A stretch of DNA of 64,000 bases, from assembly GCA_029204225.1 (NCBI GenBank), contig CM055111.1:1198453-1262452 (forward strand), written 5' to 3'. The notes below the pieces were generated by a model, which was not told the DNA's origin, did not search any database, and was given only the letters and a program-made list of their open reading frames with translations. This document shows, in pieces, positions 57,589 to 64,000 of the stretch. The position numbers were made by a program, and so were the translations under genes. Source of the stretch: Diphasiastrum complanatum (taxonomy: Eukaryota > Streptophyta > Lycopodiopsida > Lycopodiales > Lycopodiaceae). Each line of letters begins with the position of its first letter. The first letter of the stretch is position 1.

Positions 57589-58150
57589 AAGATTCAACTA
57601 GTTTCATCACATTTTGCAATATTTTCATATTTGGCATATTGAGGCCAAAACTTGTTTTAGACTTAGATGTTGACTTTTCAAAGTTCATTAGTCCAAATTT
57701 CATTGAAATAAACACTTTTTGAAAGTGTGGGAAAGATAGAATACGAGTTTGAGTAGATTCAATTTGAATAAGTTGGGTACAATGAATCTAGACCCAAAAT
57801 TGGTAGGGTAAGCATTTTGGTGGGAAAGCCAAGTGGCCAAATAGGGTTTGGACCTGTTATAAAAGGATGTAACTCGTGGAGAGAGTCATCTTCTCTCTTC
57901 TCTATCTCATTTCATGCTTATACATGGTTCTCTTGGGTTCTACTATCCATTGGTGCACTATCTTGGTGATTGCTTGCAATTCTATGTGTAGAATGATCTA
58001 TATTTGATATTTTTGGATCCACACGTGTGAAATATAGTAGCTTGCTGGTTTTGTACAAAAAGCAACAGTACATAATCATTTCATTCAAGTTTGATCAAAT
58101 TCTATTAGTGTTTGCATCTCAAATTGTGTGTAGATGCTGATTTTTCTACA
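57584..58150 (+). repeat. F' 3' LTR (567 bp)
   Basis: TGTGAAAGATTC to TTTTTCTACA. TATA-like TTATAAAAGG at about 57856-57865; TCCACACGTGTGAA at 58018-58031. The 21 bp after its end (58151-58171) are repeated, inverted, at 55200-55220 beyond the other F' arm. Confidence 0.88.
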
Positions 58151-58171
58151 TTGGTGAAATTGGTAGTGTAT

Positions 58172-58320
58172 ACGAGGTTTCAACTCTCGCAGGAAGTGAT
58201 CTCTCGCACACTTGTTTCTGTGATTGGATTTTCAAGATCAGACCATGTAGGCAGGCTAATTTTACTGCTCTGATTCCATTTAGGCACCTTGCGAGAGTTG
58301 GTAAGTTGATCATGATGCAG
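58172..58320. other. Short unassigned spacer
   Basis: It lies between the F' LTR flank and the truncated G LTR. It holds a small inverted repeat: CAACTCTCGCAGG near 58187 and CCTTGCGAGAGTTG near 58287. Origin unknown. Confidence 0.4.
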
Positions 58321-59172
58321 ATTTCAAGTGTTTTAGGATCCTTATTTGCTGTAATTTTAACATGGTATCAGAGCCTAAAGGCTGAAATGAGCTAAATCCT
58401 TGGTTTTCATTCAATTTGATCACAATTTTTTATCTAAATCTTGTGTAGATTGGATCTTAGCATCTAGTATTGATTCTAGAACTCAAAGTGAGTCAAATAC
58501 ATTGGAGATTGGTGTTGTGTGACTTCATTTGCAGGTGTTTAGGTGTCTAAAACCAGAGGCAAAGTTGAATTCAATTCACATTACCAAGATAGCAAGTTTT
58601 GCTTGCTCCAAGCATTGATTTCTAAGCGAGTTTTGGAGGTGATTTCATAGAGGAGGCTTTCTAGAATTCAAGGAGAGGGAAGATCAGAGTTTTGGGGACT
58701 CTTCAAGGCTGTTCTAAGGTGTAGTAGGCACCTCCTAAAGTGATTTAGGTTCAGTCCAACCATTGCTTGACTTATGCACCAAATTAGATCAATTTTTCAT
58801 CAATTTTGATCATTTTTTGCTTGTGATTGGATAGTAGATTGTGTTGCATCCTCATTAAGTTCCATTTAGATCTTTTACAAGTGATTTTGGAAGTATATTA
58901 GGTTGCTGAAATTCACTCTTGATCAGATCATTTGGAAGCTTTAATGTTCTTATAGAAAGAGGGACAATTCTACTAGTATTTTCTACTTCAATCAAACAAG
59001 TGCATTGTTTCTAGTATTCTATGATTTGATTTTGATAGAGATCATTCTTAGATCTTTATAGGAAGTCTATTACTGATCTTTTCAGGTCCCTAAGAAGTGG
59101 GATAAGGTAGAACTTCAATCAAATCAATAGAAGTAACCTTCATTTGTGTCAAGTCCTTGATTAGGAGACTAG

Positions 59173-62100
59173 ATGGCATCTATAAATGCATATCTTTTGG
59201 ATACTAATGAAAGGCTCAACAAAACTAACTATTCCATATGAAAAGTTAGAATGGAATCCATCATGATCATGCAAGATCTAATGGAAATTGTAAATGGTAA
59301 GGAGGGTGAACCTATTCATCCTCAAAAAAAAGCCAAATACATCAAGAGGTGCAATGTTGCAATACATTGCATAAAAATGAATGTTGCAAATGAACTCTTA
59401 AGAGAGGTAGGAGATTGCACTTCAGCTCAAGATGCTTGGGAGACTTTGCAAAAGGTCTATGAATCCAAGAACCAAACTAGAATGTTAGCTTTGAAAAATC
59501 AAATCTATAGAAGCTATCAAAAGAAAGGAGAGAGTGCACATACTTTTGTCCTAAGAGTAAAGGAATTGAACAAAGAGCTAGCCTTTATAGGTGATCCTAT
59601 GAAGGATAAAGAGCCTGTTCAACTCATATTGAATGGACTAGGCTTTGAATTTGACAATTTGGTTCAGGGATATGCAATTATGGGTAAGCTACCCATATTT
59701 GAAGAACTCCAAGGCACACTCATGGCCGAGGAATCAAGAAGGAGCCAAATGCAAGAGAGGATGGATAGGCTTTCCATCCAAGGTGGAGATGACCAAGCTC
59801 TCTTCACCAAAGGCAAAGGCAAGTCCAAAGGCAAAGTATCAACATTCAAGAAGTCTACAAAGCTTGAGGATCAAGAAGGACCCTCGAAGGCATCTCCATC
59901 AACCACCAAAGTCAAGAAGGACAAATCAAAGGTGAAGTGCTACTATTGTAGCAAGATGGGGCATTATGCCTCGGAATGCTTCAAGGGGAAGCAAGATCAA
60001 AGCCAAGCCAACATGAGCAAAGAGGAGAAGGAGGAGAGTTCACATGAGGACTCTCTCATGATGTCCATATTTTCTCTTCAACAAGCTTCAAAGGAGAAGA
60101 TCCTTGATGGATTGACTCGGGTGCTAGTTCACACATGACTAGTAAAAGGAAGTTTTCTCTTCTCTCTTATCTTATGATGGACCTATAAAGTCTATCTATA
60201 TAGCAAATGATGAAGCTTGTAAGATTGAAGGAGTTGGTAGCATTCCCCTTTGCTTAGGATCTTCCAAAAAGATCAACATAGAAGGTGTTTTGTACATTTC
60301 TACAATAACAAAGAATCTACTAAGTGTTGGCCAAATGGTAGACAATGGTTTCAATGTTGACTTTCCTTCAAATGAATGTTTCATCAAGGAGAAGGGTAAG
60401 ATAGTGGCTAAGGGCATTAGACTTGGCAAACTTTATAAGTTGGATGCATTTGTGGATACTAATGTTGTCATGTTGGCCGAGAAGAGCAAGATATCTACCT
60501 TTACTTTATGGCACAAAAGACTTGGACATGTCAACTCTGAACTCATACACTCGGATGTGCACATTGCTAGCACCAAATCTAATGGAGGTTCATCCATGTT
60601 TTTAACCTTCATTGATGACTACTCAAGATATTGTTGGGTGTTCTTACTTTCCTTCAAGTCTCAAGTATTTGATACTTTTGTAAAGTTCAAGTTGTTTGTG
60701 AAAAAACATCATAATCATAGCATCAAGATTTTTAGAAGTGACAATGGTGTTGAATTCATCTCCAACGAGTTCAAGGCCTTTTGTGAGGAGGAAGGGATCA
60801 AGAAAGAGACTTCTTGTCCTTACACTCCTCAACAAAATGGAGTTGCTGAAAGAAGGAATAGAACATTATGTGAATGTTTTAAGGCTTTAAGATTAGATGC
60901 TTGTTTGCCCAAATCCTTTTGGGGTGAGTCTCTTGTATGTGCAAACTACTTGATGAATAGGGTGTCTTGCAAAGCAATTGAAGGCAAAACTCCTTATGAG
61001 ATGTTGTATGGAAAGAAACCCAATCTTAATCACTTGAAAGTTTTTGGGTGTATATGTTATGTGCATGTGCCATTGGAAACAAGAACCAAGGAGGATCCAT
61101 CTTCCACAAGAGGGATCATGCTTGGATATGCAAGCTCAAGCAAGGGCTACAAAGTCTATCTCCCATCCTTGAACAAATTTGTTGTTTCAAGGGATGTCAT
61201 CTTTGATGAACATCATATGCATATGCTTGAAGAAGGCTCAAGTGCTCCAACAATCAAGAAGAAGATGGCCGAGGAGCAAGATCTTGGTTTTGAGGAGGAG
61301 CTCATGGAGGAGCAAGCACCAAACCCACCTATCACACCAAGGAGATCTTCAAGGGAAAAAGTGGAGCCATCAAGGCTCACATATCAAGGCAAAAGACATC
61401 AAGTTGAGGGTATCTCATCCACTTCTTATGCTTTATCTAGTTTTGAAGAACCATCTAATGTTGAAGATGCATTGAACTCCAAAGAATGGTATAAAGCTAT
61501 GTTGGATGAGTATGATGCCTTGATTGAGAATGAAACTTGGTTGCTTGTTTAGAGACCTCAAAGGAATGTAATAGGACACAAGTGGGTCTTCAAGCTTAAG
61601 TTGAATGCAAATGGGAGTGTTAACAAACATAAAGCAATATTAGTTGCAAAAGGTTATGCTCAAGAAAGAGGGATAGACTATGAGGAAACTTTTGCACCCA
61701 TGGCCAAGATGGTCACAATAAGACTAATCATTGCACTTGCATCACATTTTGGACGGATTCTATGTCAAATGAATGTCTCTAATGCTTTCTTGAATGGTTT
61801 TTTGAAAGAGGATATCTATATGGAGTAGCCACAAGGGTTCATCAAGCATGGAATAGAGAACAAAGTATGCCATCTCGAAAGAAGCATCCATGGCTTGAAG
61901 CAAGGCTCGAGACGTTGGAATTCAAGACTACATTGCTATCTTATTTAACTTTCTTTTGTTCAAAGTGAATATGATCCCACTCTTTACATTAAGTTTGATG
62001 ATGTTGGTATTGTACTTTTACACATTTATGTAGATGACATCATCATTAGTGGAAATAGTGTTGATGGTATTGAAAAAATCAAGATAGATCTATCCTTAGA

Positions 62101-62992
62101 GTTCAAGATGGTAGATCTAGGGTGTCTTCACTTCATCTTAGGCATAGAAGTACTTAGAGGGTCTGATTTTATCTTTATAAGTCAAGTAAACTATGCTCAA
62201 AGTCTTTTGAAGAAGTTTAAGATGGAAGTATGCAAAAGTGTTGACACACCAATGGAGCAAGATGTAAAAGTGCCAAACGAAGATGATGAAAGATCCTTTA
62301 TGGACATCATTTTGTTTAGGCAACTTATAGGTTCCTTAATGTGGATCACTATAACTAGACCAGATCTTAGCTTTAGTGTATGTAGTTTGAGCCAATCCAT
62401 GCAAAAGCCATTGAATATCCATTGGAAAAAGGCTAAGAGGATTCTAAGATACATCTCGGGTACATTGGATTTTGGGATTCTATATAGAGGATATGTGATT
62501 AACCTTCATGCATTTAGTGATTCAGATTTTGCAGGGGACAAGAGGGATAGGAAATCAACAAGTGCCTATTCAACTTTCATAGGAGAAGGTGTGGTTTCAT
62601 GGCTTTCAAAAAAGTAAGAAACTATATCTTTATCTTCAACCGAGGCCGAGTACAAAGCTTTGACAACCACTACAAAGAAGGTACTTTGGATCAAGAGATT
62701 ATTGGTGGAACTAAAGATCATGGATTCAGAGGAGGCACCAATCATCTACAATGACAATATATCATCCCAACACCTTGCATCTAACCCAATCTTCCATGCA
62801 AGATCTAAGCACATTGAGATATGCCATCACTTTGTGAGAGAAATGGTGCAAGCCAAGGAGATTGCTTTGGAGAATGTTCCAAGCAATGAATGTGTAGCTG
62901 ATCTACTTACTAAACCACTTCAAAAGACACCTTTTATGAAGTTCAGATCATCACTTGGAGTGATTAGTAAAGCAATGATTGAACCAAGCTAG
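59173..62992 (+). pseudogene. Copia G gag-pol, multiply broken
   Basis: Begins MASINAYLLD at 59173. Defects: TGA at 59239 (codon 23, where B and C have TAG); a 2-bp insertion near 60076 and a 1-bp loss near 60155 around the protease, plus a TGA for Trp in the WWIDSG motif; an in-frame deletion of about 0.1 kb at 60538 that removes the CEACALSKAH zinc region; DNGVEF for DNGGEF in integrase; TAG at 61550 (shared with B); TAG at 61826; further stops in reverse transcriptase; and TAA at 62615. The zinc knuckle CYYCSKMGHYASEC, YVDD and the RNase H motifs remain recognisable. The most decayed of the three sister copies. Confidence 0.92.
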
Positions 62993-63006
62993 ATAGTGAG
63001 GAGGAG

Positions 63007-63688
63007 TGTTAAAAATTCACAATTCTAGCTTGACTAGTTTTGGTCATATGACTTGTAAATAGTTAGATGGTCATGATGTGGCTTGTCACACGTGCCAAAT
63101 AGCATAGGATTCCATTCATAAGGATGTTCTCAAGTAGACCTAAGTGTTAGAACCTTTGGAATGAGTCCAAATTATGCTTAGATACAAGGGAGAAAAAATA
63201 GGAGCTATTTTTGGTAACTTTTGCATTGTTGAGGGATCTCCAAGATTCCAACCCTAACTTGGTAGGGATGAAAGATCCACCAAAATTAGCATTAGGGATA
63301 GGTTTAGGGCTACTCATACCTGTCCAAAACCGTGATGGATCATGTATATATAGGTGATGATATCTCACCAAAATCAATCAAGCAATTTCATGTTTTTTCT
63401 CTCATAATGGTGCAATTGCTCTCTATGTTCATAATTGTTTGAGTACTTGTGATTACTATTGATTATAGGATTGAATGTAGGTATGGTGTACAGTACTCAG
63501 ACTGTGGGAGGCCGTACTTTCACACGTGTGAAGCCTTCTTCAATGATTTGGGCCATTTAGTGAGGTTCAAGCATAGATTTTTGATGGATTTTGATGGTTC
63601 AACTTGTGCTAATCTTATGAAATCATAATCTATTGTTTCCCTCATCATTTCAAGTGTTTTAGGATCCTTATTTGCTGTAATTTTAACA
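63007..63688 (+). repeat. Copia G 3' LTR
   Basis: 682 bp; palindrome TTCACACGTGTGAA at 63519-63532; preceded by the family polypurine tract. It serves as the outgroup for comparing the B and C LTRs. Confidence 0.95.
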
Positions 63689-64000
63689 AGAATTGCAAGC
63701 AATCACCAAGATAGTGCACCAATGGATAGTAGAACCCAAGAGAACCATGTATAAGCATGAAATGAGATAGAGAAGAGAGAAGATGATTCTCTCCACGAGT
63801 TACATCCTTTTATAACAGGTCCAAACCCTATTTGGCCACTTGGCTTTCCCACCAAAATGCTAACCCTACCAATTTTGGGTCTAGATTCAATGTACCCAAC
63901 TTATTCAAATTGAATCTACTCAAACTCGCATTCTATCTTTCCCACACTTTCAAAAAGTGTTTATTCAAATGAAATTTAGACTAATGAACTTTGAAAAGTC
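63689..64000 (-). repeat. F'-type LTR, minus orientation, runs off the window
   Basis: From AGAATTGCAAGC it matches the reverse complement of the F' LTR from its position 57982 backwards, and runs past the window edge. The part corresponding to 57983-58150 is missing next to G, so G either inserted here with loss of its other flank or the joint is a deletion. Confidence 0.85.

Larger units (their letters stand above)
55200..58171 (+). mobile_element. Foldback-like composite: inverted F' LTR arms around a chimeric Copia gene
   Basis: The left arm (55200-55590) is an F'-type LTR in minus orientation plus 21 bp beyond its end; the right arm (about 57776-58171) is the same in plus orientation. 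The arms are about 96 percent identical by eye. Between them lies plus-strand Copia sequence that starts abruptly inside pol at VIFYEGN and ends with RNase H, polypurine tract and the complete plus LTR. No target duplication was seen outside the arms. It could result from recombination between nested elements or from an inverted duplication. Confidence 0.6.
58321..63688 (+). mobile_element. Copia G, sister of B and C, 5' LTR truncated
   Basis: Only the last 42 bp of the 5' LTR remain (58321-58362), followed by the primer-binding site TGGTATCAGAGC (58363-58374), the leader, gag-pol and a complete 3' LTR (63007-63688). Both LTR ends share the family-variant TTTTAACA rather than TTTTTACA. The left breakpoint falls at ATTTCAAGTG inside the LTR, so no target duplication can be tested. 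Confidence 0.92.

Noticed and set aside
58151-58171. TTGGTGAAATTGGTAG after the F' LTR resembles the D-arm of tRNA-Leu and could be a tRNA or unusual primer site
   Set aside because: The remaining tRNA arms are absent, the match is short, and the same bases occur inverted at 55200-55220, so a duplicated flank is the simpler reading.

Overview
The window is nuclear DNA of a repeat-rich vascular plant. It is AT-rich, has short host exons with GT-AG introns, and is dominated by nested plant LTR retrotransposons, mostly Ty1/copia primed by initiator-Met tRNA. The species cannot be fixed from the sequence; very long repeat-filled gaps would suit a large genome such as a gymnosperm. No rRNA, tRNA gene, CRISPR array or prokaryotic operon was seen.

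Layout. 1-9160: mostly unassigned DNA with the first two coding exons (minus strand) of an ATL-type RING-H2 ubiquitin-ligase gene at 2555-3539, a 40-bp tandem repeat just upstream of its start, and small foldback repeats. 9165-12260: broken minus-strand Copia E with an inverted copy of its LTR end. 12261-14395: minus-strand element F, a Copia LTR and polypurine tract joined to a block of unknown coding sequence instead of integrase and reverse transcriptase. 15871-22301: Copia A, complete, with a 1317-residue open gag-pol frame, two 655-bp LTRs differing at 3 sites and 5-bp target duplications. A sits in Copia D (5' part at 22302-24541), whose U3 carries an array of heat-shock-element-like repeats. 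D sits in a decayed Ty3/gypsy pol (K, 24542-27198).

27199-39518 is Copia B (minus), also inserted next to K, and it is split by Copia C (plus, 30631-36788) of the same family in opposite orientation. Both have perfect 5-bp target duplications. 39519-41410: rest of K and a plus-strand gypsy gag-protease remnant (L). 41411-45405: unassigned. 45406-50831: an F-type LTR interrupted by Copia J, itself interrupted by Copia H, which ends at a breakpoint against two host-like exons (50832-51508). 52018-54576: a tandem repeat and a gag-like gene with three short zinc knuckles and no pol. 55200-58171: a foldback-like composite with inverted F'-type LTR arms around a Copia gene whose reverse transcriptase core has been replaced by the same unknown block found in F. 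58321-63688: Copia G, sister to B and C, 5' truncated. 63689-64000: another F'-type LTR.

How it fits together. The relative order is K, then D and B, then A in D and C in B. LTR divergence agrees: B 15/682, C 14/682, A 3/655. Only A looks able to encode its own proteins; B, C, G, E, J, H and F/F' are defective, and B, C and G share stop codons in a way that suggests copying in trans. The most unusual items are the reverse-transcriptase-replacing block shared by F and F', the pairing of 5' with 5' and 3' with 3' LTR variants between nested B and C, the palindrome TTCACACGTGTGAA shared by the LTRs of four Copia families, and the heat-shock-like array in D. All alignments were made by eye.
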